Shown: one piece after another, positions 9,485 to 18,990 of the stretch | Layout of the letters: every line of letters begins with the position of its first letter | Numbering within the stretch: the stretch's first letter is position 1 | DNA from: Bacillus sp. FSL K6-3431 | GTDB taxonomy: Bacteria; Bacillota; Bacilli; Bacillales; Bacillaceae_C | Direction of reading: 5' to 3' | DNA length: 64,000 nucleotides | Assembly: GCF_038002605.1 (NCBI RefSeq) | Contig: NZ_JBBOCT010000001.1 | Location: 4,960,001 to 5,024,000 of the forward strand | Made by a program: the position numbers and the translations under genes | The notes under the pieces: model-generated | Database searches by the model: none | Told to the model about the DNA's origin: nothing | What the model saw: only the letters and a program-made list of their open reading frames with translations

Positions 9485-9782
9485 TCTTTAGGAAGCTGTT
9501 TTAGCAAATATTTGACACCAGTTCATATGAAATGTATTGGATGTGAGGACTTTACAAATTGAACTTTCGAAAAGTGGAAGAAAGCAGTTAATAATGGAAT
9601 GCGACTGAAAATCATTTCCTACATTGCGAGGGACTCTTGTTGTTAAGTGAGCTATATTCATTTTTGCCACTGATGACATAGGGCAACAAATTTATTTCAG
9701 TGCCGCCTTATACAAAATGCAATACATCGTCGGAGTTATTCAACTGTTGTATTGCATTAATTTAGTGAATTTCTTTTTACCA
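9485..9782. other. Intergenic spacer between the convergent sulP-usp operons
   Basis: No convincing gene is seen. A 63-codon leftward frame has no ribosome binding site or recognisable similarity. Confidence 0.5.
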
Positions 9783-10202
9783 TTACTTTACGATGAGAAC
9801 AGGACAATTCACTCTTTTCACTACTTTATGACTAACACTGCCTAATACCATTTCCTGAAATGCATTGAGACCGCGACTACCAATAACTACTAAGTTGAAC
9901 TTTTCATTATTTTCGTACTCGATGATTTTTGGCCATGGCTCCCCACGTAAAATTTTAAATTCGTATGATAACTTTTTCGATTTCAATAGTTCCTCAATGT
10001 GGTAAAGTTTCTTACGTCGTGAAAGCTCCAGTTCTTCTTTTCCTTGGGAATGGAGTATTTCGTTTTTTGATTTTGAAAAGTCGGCTACATACACGACATG
10101 TATTATACATTTTGTGACTAAGGAAGCGAGCTTTACTGCTTCTTTCGTTGCTCGCAATGAGTTTTCCGAGCCATCTACAGCTAATAAAACTTTTTCGTAC
10201 AT
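9783..10202 (-). CDS. Universal stress protein (UspA family), second copy
   Basis: This 139-residue Usp domain has the same length as the protein at 9014 and aligns with it along its whole length. Both have the start Y-x-x-x-L-x-A-x-D-G-S, the G-S-R-G-L-N-x-x-Q-E-M-V-L-G-S-V-S-H-K-V ATP-binding signature and the C-terminal C-P-V-L-I-V-K. AGAGGTGATAAA precedes ATG. It is the second gene of the leftward sulP-usp pair. The two pairs meet tail to tail. Confidence 0.88.
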   Translation of the reverse strand: MYEKVLLAVDGSENSLRATKEAVKLASLVTKCIIHVVYVADFSKSKNEILHSQGKEELELSRRKKLYHIEELLKSKKLSYEFKILRGEPWPKIIEYENNEKFNLVVIGSRGLNAFQEMVLGSVSHKVVKRVNCPVLIVK

Positions 10203-10223
10203 TTTATCACCTCTAAAAGTAGA

Positions 10224-11686
10224 TTAATGTGTCATTAATTTTGCACTTGATTTATTATATATGGCTAGTTTATCTACGATTTTTTTACTAGATGAATCCA
10301 AACCTCTGATAGTCACAGAATTATTGTTTTCTCGGTATTTAATAACCACTTTATCAACGGCACCCACAGCGGAATCATCCCAAATATGTGCATTCGAAAA
10401 ATCGATGATAATTTTCTTATCCTCAACGTTAAAATCAAATGATTCTATAAAACTCTCTACAGATGCAAAAAATAATTGACCTTCTACTTTAAATATCATC
10501 CTTTCCTTTTCTTGCCGGTTTTCTATCTTAATCTTTGAAATTTTAGCGACGAAGAGTATGGCGCTTAGGATAACACCTGCAATAACTCCTTTTGATAAGT
10601 CATGCGTGGTCACAACAATAATGACTGTTACTAACATTACAGCAGCATCGCTCTTTGGAGCTTTTCTTAAATAAGTGAACGAAGACCAGTCAAACGTGCC
10701 AATTGATACCATGATCATAATTCCTACAAGAACAGGCATTGGGATTTGTATGACCAAATCACCTAATACAATAATTAAAAAGATCAAGAACAGTCCTGCA
10801 GTCAATGTTGACAGTCTACTGCGACCTCCCGACTTTACATTAATGACAGATTGGCCAATCATTGCACAGCCTGCCATTCCGCCAAAGAAACCTGTAATGA
10901 TATTGGCTATTCCTTGTCCTCTTGATTCTTGGTTCTTATTGCTTTCTGTATCTGTCATATCATCAACAATGGAAGCTGTCAGTAAAGTTTCTAATAAACC
11001 AACAATAGCTAATGCAAATGAATAAGGAAAAATAATAGCTAAAGTTTCGAATGTAAATGGAATATTTGGAATGAAAAATTCCGGCAATGATTTTGTGATT
11101 GTTCCTAAATCGCCCACTGTCCGTAATTCAACATTTGAGAATAGAGCAACAGATGTTAATACAATAATCGCGATTAATGGTGCAGGGATGGACTTGAAAA
11201 AACGAGGCACTATATAAACAATGATTAACGTAATCCCAACAAATATATACGTCATTGTCGAAATGCCAAGGAAATGAGGCACTTGGGCCATAAATATTAA
11301 TATGGCTAGAGCATTTACGAAGCCAATCATAACGGCCCGCGGAATAAATTTCATTACTTTAGCGACTTTAAAAACAGCAAAGATCACTTGTATTATTCCT
11401 GTCAGAACGGTTGCTGCTAACAAGTAATTAAGTCCATACTCTTTTACTAATGGAACCATTAACAACGCCATTGCACCGGTGGCTGCTGAAATCATTCCTG
11501 GGCGTCCACCGACAAATGCAATAATAACGGCAATACTAAAAGAAGCATATAATCCCACCATTGGATCGACTCCTGCAATGATGGAAAAAGCAATTGCTTC
11601 AGGAATTAAAGCTAATGCGACAACAATTCCAGCAAGAACATCAGATCTTACATTTGAAAACCATTCTTTTTTAATTTTTCTACCAC
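10224..11686 (-). CDS. SulP family anion permease with STAS domain, second copy, 5' end frameshifted
   Basis: This is a close paralogue of the permease at 7535, with the same SulP core and a C-terminal STAS domain ([10 protein letters not shown]). As read, the frame has its first usable start only at 11561, which loses the first membrane segment. Homology continues upstream through codons for [11 protein letters not shown] to about 11670 with no ATG, GTG or TTG in frame. GAGGTG (11696-11701) and GTG at 11686 give M-V-E-K-L-K-K, which would join the permease frame if the run of six A had one more base. So there is a one-base deletion, a sequencing error, or slippage. Confidence 0.75.
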
Positions 11687-11776
11687 TTTGTTCTACACCT
11701 CATTTATATGATATTTTTTGGCTTTTAACTCTCATAAAAGCCCAGCACGATTTGAGTAAAATTAGTTTATCATTAA

Positions 11777-11806
11777 AAGCCCCAAAATGGAACCATTTTG
11801 GGGCTT
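11777..11806. promoter_or_regulatory. 30-bp perfect palindrome upstream of the recombinase-like gene
   Basis: Two perfect 14-base arms (AAGCCCCAAAATGG and complement) are separated by two bases. It lies between the divergent sulP copy and the recombinase-like gene. No strong T run follows on either strand, so it may be a protein-binding site rather than a terminator. Confidence 0.5.
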
Positions 11807-11863
11807 GATAAAATAAATTTATGTTATGATATAGAAAACTTCTTTATGGATAGGGGAGTCTAT

Positions 11864-12406
11864 ATGTTAATAGGTTATATGAGGCCTTATCATGAGGATC
11901 TAAATTGTGAAATACAGTTGAAAAAATTAACAGTATTTAATTGTAAAGAAATTATCACAGAAGAACATCAATCTGCAAAGAAAAGAGTGCAACTTAATAA
12001 TATGATTGATAACCTCAAGCAAGGTGATAAAATAATTGTTACAAAACTATTTGCAGTAGCAGATTCAACACGTCATTTAGTTGAGCTTTTAGAATTGATT
12101 GAAGAAAAAGGGTCTTGTATTCAATCGATTAAAGAGGGAATTGATACGAGCGATGTAAGTGGATATCAATTTAGTCATATTGTGAAGCACCTTGTTTCAT
12201 TCCAAAGTGATGTCATTAGTGAGAGAACTAAAAAAGGGCTACGCAGAGCACAACAAATAGGTGTCACTACAGGGCGACCGAGAAAACCGGACGAAAATGT
12301 ACAACGTGCGATTATTATGTATGAAAGCAAAAAATACAGTTTGGCTGTAATTAGGGATGAGACAGGGATAAGTAAAACAACTTTATATAGATACTTGGAG
12401 AGTTAA
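11864..12406 (+). CDS. Serine-recombinase-like protein lacking catalytic residues, with C-terminal HTH
   Basis: The 180-residue product has the size and layout of resolvases/invertases. It has an N-terminal resolvase fold (I-G-Y-M-R-P, later R-H-L-V-E-L-L, then V-I-S-E-R-T-K-K-G-L) and a C-terminal G-R-P-R-K-P plus helix-turn-helix (I-S-K-T-T-L-Y-R-Y). The usual A-R-V-S motif reads M-R-P-Y, so the nucleophilic serine is a tyrosine. The L-D-R-L-G-R-S region reads L-F-A-V-A-D-S, losing two catalytic arginines. It is unlikely to recombine DNA by the usual mechanism and may act as a DNA-binding regulator. The ATG at 11864 follows TAGGGGAG. The longer frame from 11798 has no ribosome binding site. 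Confidence 0.8.
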   Translation: MLIGYMRPYHEDLNCEIQLKKLTVFNCKEIITEEHQSAKKRVQLNNMIDNLKQGDKIIVTKLFAVADSTRHLVELLELIEEKGSCIQSIKEGIDTSDVSGYQFSHIVKHLVSFQSDVISERTKKGLRRAQQIGVTTGRPRKPDENVQRAIIMYESKKYSLAVIRDETGISKTTLYRYLES

Positions 12407-12494
12407 GGGAAAGGAAATCGTATTGAGTTTGGGATATACATATCTACTTCCACATCTAAACTTGTTATTTATTACTTTACTTAACGAGTTATCA

Positions 12495-12520
12495 AAATGG
12501 CTACCTAAGGGTGGCCATTT
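12495..12520 (+). terminator. Hairpin after the recombinase-like gene
   Basis: AAATGGC-T-ACC pairs with GGT-G-GCCATTT. Only a weak T-rich tail follows. Confidence 0.45.
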
Positions 12521-12566
12521 AACTTTGTGGATGAAGAATAATTAAATTAGAAAAACACTCTTGCTT

Positions 12567-12586
12567 ATATAAGTATATACTTATAT
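12567..12586. promoter_or_regulatory. ArsR operator palindrome
   Basis: The 20 bases atataagtatatacttatat are a perfect palindrome lying 30 bases before the arsR start. Their position and AT-rich form fit the operator bound by ArsR/SmtB repressors. ArsR would leave it when arsenite binds, inducing arsRBC. Confidence 0.8.
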
Positions 12587-12616
12587 GATGATATTGAAGA
12601 GGAGGTGGGATGGTAT

Positions 12617-12964
12617 ATGGTCGAAATAATATCGATTGATTTGCAGCGAGCATCACAAATATTAAAGTTGCTTGGAGATAAGACTCGTTTAACGATGATG
12701 AAATTGCTCCAATCCCATGATTGCTGTGTATGTGAGTTTGTCGAGATATTTAAAATGAGTCAACCTGCGATCAGCCAGCATTTACGTAAACTGAGAGATA
12801 TTGAGTTAGTGAATGAAACGCGCAAAGGACAATGGATTTTCTATTCCATTAATGAGGAGCACGAAGATTATCCGTTGATTCAAAGTGTCCTTGAACATCT
12901 CCCAGAACAAGATGGATTAATAAAAGAACTGGAAGCGCAGGGATTGCGCATTTCTTGTTGTTAA
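12617..12964 (+). CDS. arsR: Arsenical resistance operon repressor ArsR
   Basis: This is an ArsR/SmtB winged-helix repressor of about 115 residues. The DNA-recognition helix is M-S-Q-P-A-I-S-Q-H-L-R-K-L. The metalloid site C-x-C (C-C-V-C at 36-39) lies just before it. The protein ends in C-C, which may give extra thiol ligands. The longest frame opens at GTG 12605 inside the GAGGAGGTGGG ribosome binding site. ATG at 12617 is the likelier start. It is the first gene of arsR-arsB-arsC and has an operator palindrome just upstream. Confidence 0.92.
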   Translation: MVEIISIDLQRASQILKLLGDKTRLTMMKLLQSHDCCVCEFVEIFKMSQPAISQHLRKLRDIELVNETRKGQWIFYSINEEHEDYPLIQSVLEHLPEQDGLIKELEAQGLRISCC

Positions 12965-12979
12965 GGAGGAGAAAGAGCG

Positions 12980-14275
12980 TTGGTTTCAGTTATTACAGCA
13001 TCATTGATTTTTCTAATAACGCTTGTTTTTGTTATTTGGCAGCCTAAAAATTTATCTATTGGATGGTCTGCATGTATTGGTGCAATCGTCGCTTTGATAG
13101 TCGGAGTAGTTGATTTTCAAGATGTGATTGACGTTACAGGTATCGTATGGAATGCGACACTTGCTTTCGTTGCTATTATTATCATCTCATTGATTTTAGA
13201 TGAAATTGGATTTTTTGAGTGGGCTGCCCTACATATGGCTAAATTAGCTAAAGGTAGCGGTATTCGCATGTTTATTTATGTGAGTATTCTAGGAGCTGTA
13301 GTTACTGCTTTGTTCGCAAACGATGGGGCTGCACTTATACTAACTCCAATCGTACTTGCAATGGTTCGAAATTTAAATTTTAATGAAAAAATGATTTTCC
13401 CTTTTATCATTGCCAGTGGTTTTATTGCGGATACGACTTCTTTACCACTAGTTGTGAGTAACTTGGTCAATATTGTATCAGCGGACTTTTTCGATATCTC
13501 CTTTGTTGAATATGCATCTCGAATGATTGTACCGAATTTATTTGCATTAGTTGCGAGTATTTTAGTGTTGTTGTTATTTTTCGGTAAAAGTATCCCTCAA
13601 AATTATGAAGTAGCAAATCTAAAAAAAACAAAGGATGCTATAAAAGATATAAAGTTGTTTCGTCTCGCTTGGGTAATATTAAGCGTATTACTTATTGGGT
13701 ATTTCTCTAGTGGGTTTACGGGGTTGCCTGTATCTATTATAGCTGGGATTACAGCCATATTCTTTATGATTATGGCACAAAGAAGTCCTGTGGTTCAAAC
13801 GAAACAAGTACTTAAAGGCGCACCTTGGGCCATCGTCTTCTTCTCTATCGGGATGTATGTGGTTGTCTACGGGTTGCGGAATGTTGGTTTGACGGGTGTG
13901 TTGGCAGATGTAATCCAAATGGCTGCAAATCAAGGATTATTTATAGGAACGATATCGATGGGCTTTATAGCTGCGATTTTATCGTCAGTCATGAATAATA
14001 TGCCTACGGTCATGATCAATGCCCTAGCAATAGCGGATACCAATACAACAGGAACTATTCGTGAGGCTTTGATTTATGCAAATATCATCGGTTCGGATTT
14101 AGGACCGAAAATCACTCCGATCGGTTCTTTGGCCACCTTGTTGTGGCTGCATGTCCTGTCTCAAAAAGGTGTAAAAATTTCTTGGGGTACCTATTTTAAA
14201 ATAGGTATCATCTTAACAATACCTACACTTCTTATTACACTAATAGGTTTATATGTATGGCTATTAATCATATAA
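12980..14275 (+). CDS. arsB: Arsenite efflux permease ArsB
   Basis: This membrane protein of 431 residues has about 11-12 helices of the ArsB/NhaD ion transporter superfamily. It carries conserved [12 protein letters not shown] (about 110-121) and the second-half counterpart V-M-N-N-M-P-T-V. It expels arsenite or antimonite from the cytoplasm. It starts at TTG, with AAGGAGGAGAAAGA upstream, only 15 bases after the arsR stop. No arsA ATPase is present, so it should work as a secondary transporter, as usual in Gram-positives. Confidence 0.93.
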   Translation: MVSVITASLIFLITLVFVIWQPKNLSIGWSACIGAIVALIVGVVDFQDVIDVTGIVWNATLAFVAIIIISLILDEIGFFEWAALHMAKLAKGSGIRMFIYVSILGAVVTALFANDGAALILTPIVLAMVRNLNFNEKMIFPFIIASGFIADTTSLPLVVSNLVNIVSADFFDISFVEYASRMIVPNLFALVASILVLLLFFGKSIPQNYEVANLKKTKDAIKDIKLFRLAWVILSVLLIGYFSSGFTGLPVSIIAGITAIFFMIMAQRSPVVQTKQVLKGAPWAIVFFSIGMYVVVYGLRNVGLTGVLADVIQMAANQGLFIGTISMGFIAAILSSVMNNMPTVMINALAIADTNTTGTIREALIYANIIGSDLGPKITPIGSLATLLWLHVLSQKGVKISWGTYFKIGIILTIPTLLITLIGLYVWLLII

Positions 14276-14301
14276 AAAACACAGAATAGGGGATTTTCAT
14301 C

Positions 14302-14721
14302 ATGTCAAAAAAAACACTATATTTCTTATGTACAGGTAACTCATGCCGTAGTCAAATGGCGGAAGGTTGGGGTAAAAAGTATCTTGGCGAAGAGTGGCAA
14401 GTTCTTAGTGCAGGAATTGAAGCTCACGGAGTAAATCCGAATGCTTTGAAAGCCATGAATGAGGTTGGCGTTGACATCTCCAGTCAAACTTCTGATATTA
14501 TTGATCCGCAAATCTTAAATAATGCAGATTTTGTCGTTACTTTATGTGGGGATGCTGCAGACAAATGTCCGATGACACCACCTCATGTAAAACGTGATCA
14601 TTGGGGATTTGATGATCCTGCAAAAGTAGAAGGAACAGATGAAGAGAAATGGGCGTTCTTCCAGCGTGTACGCGATGAAATTGGTGCAAGAATTGAACGT
14701 TTTGCAGCAAAAGGAAAGTAA
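14302..14721 (+). CDS. arsC: Arsenate reductase ArsC, thioredoxin-coupled
   Basis: This 139-residue enzyme has the low-molecular-weight phosphatase fold. The P-loop C10-T-G-N-S-C15-R is near the start, with Cys82 and Cys89 (L-C-G-D-A-A-D-K-C) for the cysteine relay. These are the residues of the pI258/B. subtilis type that uses thioredoxin. It reduces arsenate to arsenite, which ArsB then exports. It is the last gene of arsRBC, 26 bases after arsB. A weak hairpin (GGTGTTTG with CAAGCACC near 14738-14765) may end the transcript. Confidence 0.95.
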   Translation: MSKKTLYFLCTGNSCRSQMAEGWGKKYLGEEWQVLSAGIEAHGVNPNALKAMNEVGVDISSQTSDIIDPQILNNADFVVTLCGDAADKCPMTPPHVKRDHWGFDDPAKVEGTDEEKWAFFQRVRDEIGARIERFAAKGK

Positions 14722-14878
14722 TAGAATAAGTTGTGAGTAGGTGTTTGGTTTTATACAAGCACCAATCTCCCTTTATAATATTTTGATTATTCTTTAATTC
14801 AAAAACTTGAAAAAACAGCTGGGTTATGAGTGAATAAGGTAAGTGAGTAAATACATGAGTAAGAAAGGGCTGATTTTT

Positions 14879-16564
14879 TTGTTTAAGGACTTACGTATTC
14901 GTAGTAAGGTAATTAGTGAAGGTGTTAATCGTGTGCCAAATCGTTCAATGCTACGGGCAGTTGGCTTTACGGATGAGGACTTTAAAAAGCCGATGATTGG
15001 GATTGCCAGTACATGGACGGAAGTAACCCCTTGCAACGTACATATTGATGAATTAGCTAGGGAAGCAAAAGCAGGTGCCGCCAAAAATGGTGGTGCACCA
15101 ATGATTTTTAATACCATTACAGTTGCTGATGGTATTGCAATGGGACATGAAGGAATGTTTTACTCTCTCCCTAGCCGTGAAATCATTGCAGACTCGATCG
15201 AAACCGTGATGAATGGGGAAAGGCTGGATGGAATTGTTGCCATTGGTGGTTGTGATAAGACAACGCCTGGGTGTGTGATGGCAATGGCGCGTTTGAACGT
15301 ACCTGGAGTTTATGTGTACGGCGGGACGATTCAACCCGGAAAGTTAAATGGGGAAGACCTTGATATAGTTTCATCATTTGAGGCAGTTGGTCAGTATCAG
15401 GAAGGACTTATTGATGAAGATCGGTTGTACCAAGTCGAATGTCATGCATGTCCTGGTGCTGGTGCATGTGGTGGAATGTATACAGCAAATACAATGGCAT
15501 CAGCTGTGGAAGCATTAGGGATGAGTATTCCGGGTTCCTCATCGACACCTGCCATTGCCAATTACAAGCAGCAGGAATGTAGACAAGCTGGTGAGATGGT
15601 AATTGATCTATTGGAAAAGGAAATCTATCCACGTGATATTATGACGAAAAAAGCTTTTGAAAATGCAATTACCATTGTAATGGTTCTAGGTGGTTCAACG
15701 AATGCAATTTTACACTTAATAGCAATGGCCCATTCTGCGGGCGTGGAATTAGATTTAGATGATTTTGAACGCATTCGCTTAAAAGTTCCACATCTTGCTG
15801 ATATGAAGCCAAGCGGTAAGTATGTTATGCAAGATTTGTATGAAGTAGGTGGAGTCCCTGCAGTAATGAAATTATTGCTCGAACATAGGCTTTTACATGG
15901 CGACTGCTTGACTGTAACAGGAAAGACAGTGGCAGAAAATCTGGCGAACGTTCCTGATCTAAAAGAAGGACAGAAAATCATTAGACCGCTTAATGATCCA
16001 CTCAAAAAGACAGGGCCACTTGTCGTTCTCCGTGGAAATCTTGCTCCAGAAGGAGCTGTTGCGAAAATGTCTGGACAAACAATCAGTCGTTTTGAAGGTC
16101 CAGCACGTGTATTTGATAGTGAAGAAGAGGCTGCAAAAGCGATCACGGATAATCAAATAAAAGCGGGCGATGTTGTAGTCTTACGTTATCTTGGGCCTAA
16201 AGGCGGACCAGGAATGCCTGAGATGCTTTCGCTTACAGCGATGATTGTTGGTAGGGGACTTGGAGGGAAAGTTGCACTTATAACAGATGGTCGTTTTTCT
16301 GGTGGCTCACATGGTTTCGTAATCGGTCATGTATCACCAGAAGCCCACGTCGGTGGACCAATCGGCTTATTACAAAACGATGACATCATTACAATTGATA
16401 GTGATACCCAAGAAATTAACTTTCATGTGACGGAAGAAGAGCTGAATAGACGTGCGGAAAAATGGACCAAACCTGCACCAAAACATAAGACAGGTATGCT
16501 TGCAAAGTATGCCCACCTCGTTTCTTCATCTTCAAAAGGAGCAGTTACTGATTTAGACCTATAA
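14879..16564 (+). CDS. ilvD: Dihydroxy-acid dehydratase IlvD
   Basis: The protein has about 561 residues. Iron-sulfur cysteines lie in [10 protein letters not shown] and [16 protein letters not shown], and the C-terminus carries [15 protein letters not shown]. It makes 2-keto acids in branched-chain amino acid synthesis. No other ilv or leu gene is near. The start is unsure: GTG 14843, ATG 14855 and TTG 14879 are all in frame. GAAAGGG before TTG 14879 gives the best agreement with other IlvD N-termini. It sits alone between arsRBC and a prenyltransferase gene, with its own terminator. Confidence 0.92.
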   Translation: MFKDLRIRSKVISEGVNRVPNRSMLRAVGFTDEDFKKPMIGIASTWTEVTPCNVHIDELAREAKAGAAKNGGAPMIFNTITVADGIAMGHEGMFYSLPSREIIADSIETVMNGERLDGIVAIGGCDKTTPGCVMAMARLNVPGVYVYGGTIQPGKLNGEDLDIVSSFEAVGQYQEGLIDEDRLYQVECHACPGAGACGGMYTANTMASAVEALGMSIPGSSSTPAIANYKQQECRQAGEMVIDLLEKEIYPRDIMTKKAFENAITIVMVLGGSTNAILHLIAMAHSAGVELDLDDFERIRLKVPHLADMKPSGKYVMQDLYEVGGVPAVMKLLLEHRLLHGDCLTVTGKTVAENLANVPDLKEGQKIIRPLNDPLKKTGPLVVLRGNLAPEGAVAKMSGQTISRFEGPARVFDSEEEAAKAITDNQIKAGDVVVLRYLGPKGGPGMPEMLSLTAMIVGRGLGGKVALITDGRFSGGSHGFVIGHVSPEAHVGGPIGLLQNDDIITIDSDTQEINFHVTEEELNRRAEKWTKPAPKHKTGMLAKYAHLVSSSSKGAVTDLDL

Positions 16565-16579
16565 TCTTTGTGACAAAAA

Positions 16580-16605
16580 ACTGTCGAATATGTCGACAGT
16601 TTTTA
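16580..16605 (+). terminator. Terminator after ilvD
   Basis: ACTGTCGA-ATATG-TCGACAGT is an 8-bp perfect stem followed by T residues. Confidence 0.85.
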
Positions 16606-16717
16606 TATTTGGGGAAGAAGGATGGGCAAAAGTGTTTATCTTTGAGGAACAATAATGCTATATTAATAGTATTATTGCGTATGATTTTTTTGTGCGACTT
16701 CTTAGGGGTGTATATTA

Positions 16718-17659
16718 GTGGACAAAGATGGGATACTTTCCCAACATGAGGTTGAGAAAGATATATTATTAAAAACAGGAGATTCTCCTACTTTTATTTC
16801 TGATTTGAAGGCATTATTTAAGTTGAAAGTACTAATCCTTAATGTGTTACCTGTCTTTTGTGGATTTTGGTTAGCCCTATATTTCAATGATGTTTCTTTT
16901 AGCGTCAATTCAGTTACATTTTGGCTTACAATGATAGGAAGTACATTGGTAATGGCTGGTGCGCTTGTTCTCAATAACTGGTATGATGTCGATATTGATA
17001 CAGTAATGGATAGAACGAAAAAACGACCAACTGTTACGGGGCATATCTCACTGAAAGTTACATTGTGGCTAGGAATAACCTTAAGTGTACTTGGATTAGT
17101 TTTGCTACTTTTTACTACCGTTGAGGCTGCAATATATGCATTTGTGGGGTGGTTCACCTATGTCATATTGTATACAATGTGGTCAAAGCGCAAATATACA
17201 CTTAATACTGTAATTGGAAGTGTTTCCGGTGCTGTTACACCATTAATTGGCTGGGCTGCCATAGCGCCTAGTTCACATATTGTGCCAATAGTGCTAGCAC
17301 TTATTATATTTATATGGCAAATGCCACATACATTTGCTATAGCGATGAAAAAGTGTGATGAATATAAACTAGCTGGGGTTGCGATGCTTCCAGTTGTACA
17401 CGGATTTGCTTTTACGAAGCGACAAATAGTTGTGTATGTCGCATTCTTACTGCCATTTCCACTTTTTCTTGAACCGCTAGGTTTCATATTTATTATTACA
17501 GCTACATTGCTAAATATTGGTTGGTTAGCTTTGGCGATAAAGGGCTTTTTTACGAAAAATGACCTAAAATGGGCGCACATGATGTTTCTTTATTCTGTTA
17601 ACTATTTAATGATATTGTTTATAATTATGATCGTTGTGACATCGCCAATTTTGAGGTAG
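16718..17659 (+). CDS. ctaB: Protoheme IX farnesyltransferase (CtaB/CyoE)
   Basis: The protein has 313 residues with about eight or nine membrane helices of the UbiA family. The first aspartate-rich motif is N-x-x-x-D-x-x-x-D (N-N-W-Y-D-V-D-I-D, 86-94), followed by D-R-T-x-x-R-P. The Y-K-L-A-G-V-A-M-L-P loop is typical of CyoE/CtaB. It converts heme B to heme O for cytochrome oxidase assembly. It starts at GTG with TAGGGGTG upstream. No ctaA or cytochrome oxidase genes are adjacent, so it may be an extra copy. That cannot be tested in this window. Confidence 0.88.
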   Translation: MDKDGILSQHEVEKDILLKTGDSPTFISDLKALFKLKVLILNVLPVFCGFWLALYFNDVSFSVNSVTFWLTMIGSTLVMAGALVLNNWYDVDIDTVMDRTKKRPTVTGHISLKVTLWLGITLSVLGLVLLLFTTVEAAIYAFVGWFTYVILYTMWSKRKYTLNTVIGSVSGAVTPLIGWAAIAPSSHIVPIVLALIIFIWQMPHTFAIAMKKCDEYKLAGVAMLPVVHGFAFTKRQIVVYVAFLLPFPLFLEPLGFIFIITATLLNIGWLALAIKGFFTKNDLKWAHMMFLYSVNYLMILFIIMIVVTSPILR

Positions 17660-17693
17660 TAAAAAGTACCTATCTCAAGTGAAGATGTTTTTT

Positions 17694-17719
17694 AAGCTAT
17701 CGGGATTTCCCGGTAGCTT
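17694..17719 (+). terminator. Terminator after ctaB
   Basis: AAGCTATCGGGA pairs with TCCCGGTAGCTT (one G-T pair). A short T-rich stretch follows. Confidence 0.7.
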
Positions 17720-17912
17720 TATTATTGTTTAAAGCCAATGGCTCTCCGGTTCCTTTTTACAACAGGTCAACATCGAATAGTTCACGATCTCCATTCTTTC
17801 TTTATCTCAGTTCATTCACATTATAAATATTAAGCAGAAGCGCCTGGGAAACATATAAAGTTTGATTTATAATTAGTATATAAGAAACCCTAAATAGAAA
17901 GGATGATCCTAA

Positions 17913-18962
17913 ATGACTCAGTTTGAATCAGTTAAACTTACTTCTTTATCAACGAAAGGCGGTTGCGGATGCAAGATTGGCCCCGCTGATTTATCGGAGG
18001 TGATTCGTATGCTTCCTCCTGCTGCTCCAAATCCTAATTTATTGGTAGGACTGGATACAAGTGACGATGCAGGAGTATACCGACTTAACGAAGAATTAGC
18101 GATTGTACAAACACTAGATTTCTTTACACCAATTGTAGATGACCCATACTCATTTGGACAGATAGCGGCTGCAAATGCTCTTAGTGATATATATGCGATG
18201 GGAGGTAAGCCTCTGACCGCACTTAATATTGTTGCTTTTCCCATTGCGACACTGGATAAAAAGATACTTGCGGAAATTATGCTAGGTGCTGCGGATAAGC
18301 TCCAAGAAGCAGGAGCGACACTTGTCGGAGGGCATTCCATTGATGATAAGGAGCCTAAATTTGGACTCGCTGTCACAGGTTTGGTTCATCCGCAGAAAGT
18401 AAGAACTAATGCGGGGGCAAAGCCAGGGGATAAATTAATATTGACGAAGCCTATTGGTGTTGGTATTTTGACTTCTTCCATCAAGAATAACTTGTTATTT
18501 GAAGATGAAATTACTCATGTCACAAAAATCATGGCGACATTAAATAAAACCGCAGCTGAAACAATGGAGGCATATACTGTCCATGCATGTACAGATGTTA
18601 CGGGATTCGGCCTTTTAGGTCATACTTCCGAAATGGCGAAGGGCAGTGGAGTGGGGATTCGCATCATAAAAAACCAAGTACCCGTCCTTGATAGAGTGAG
18701 AGAGCTTGCCGAAAAAGGTGTAATCCCTGGTGGGACAAAAAATAATTTTGCTCATTTAACAGGTTCTGTTACTTTTCCGGAGACAATGGACCAAATCGAC
18801 CGTTTGATTTTATGTGATGCAGTTACTTCAGGAGGACTTTTGATAAGTGTAGCGGGAGCTGAAGCTGATAAAATGGTAACTGAATTACAGACTGAAGGGG
18901 TAGAGGCACGGATTATTGGCGATGTGATAGAAGAGCAGCACGGTCATGTTGTCGTGGAATAA
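17913..18962 (+). CDS. selD: Selenide, water dikinase SelD (cysteine form)
   Basis: The 349-residue product belongs to the PurM/SelD family. The N-terminal active loop G-G-C18-G-C20-K-I is present, with cysteine rather than selenocysteine, followed by an A-N-A-L-S-D-I-Y-A-M-G-G segment and a C-terminal T-S-G-G-L-L block. It makes selenophosphate from selenide and ATP. GAAAGGATGATCC precedes ATG. selU begins 28 bases after its stop, so the pair is an operon whose likely product is selenium-modified tRNA. No selA, selB or selC is seen in the window. Confidence 0.95.
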   Translation: MTQFESVKLTSLSTKGGCGCKIGPADLSEVIRMLPPAAPNPNLLVGLDTSDDAGVYRLNEELAIVQTLDFFTPIVDDPYSFGQIAAANALSDIYAMGGKPLTALNIVAFPIATLDKKILAEIMLGAADKLQEAGATLVGGHSIDDKEPKFGLAVTGLVHPQKVRTNAGAKPGDKLILTKPIGVGILTSSIKNNLLFEDEITHVTKIMATLNKTAAETMEAYTVHACTDVTGFGLLGHTSEMAKGSGVGIRIIKNQVPVLDRVRELAEKGVIPGGTKNNFAHLTGSVTFPETMDQIDRLILCDAVTSGGLLISVAGAEADKMVTELQTEGVEARIIGDVIEEQHGHVVVE

Positions 18963-18990
18963 GTAAAATAAGAGAGGTGGAAAGAGACCA

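Noticed and set aside
9488..9679. A leftward 63-codon frame between the two usp genes
   Set aside because: There is no ribosome binding site, no similarity, and it lies in a spacer between convergent operons.
14738..14765. Terminator after arsC
   Set aside because: The stem is plausible (GGTGTTTG/CAAGCACC), but the T run is poor. Mentioned under arsC and not listed as a feature.
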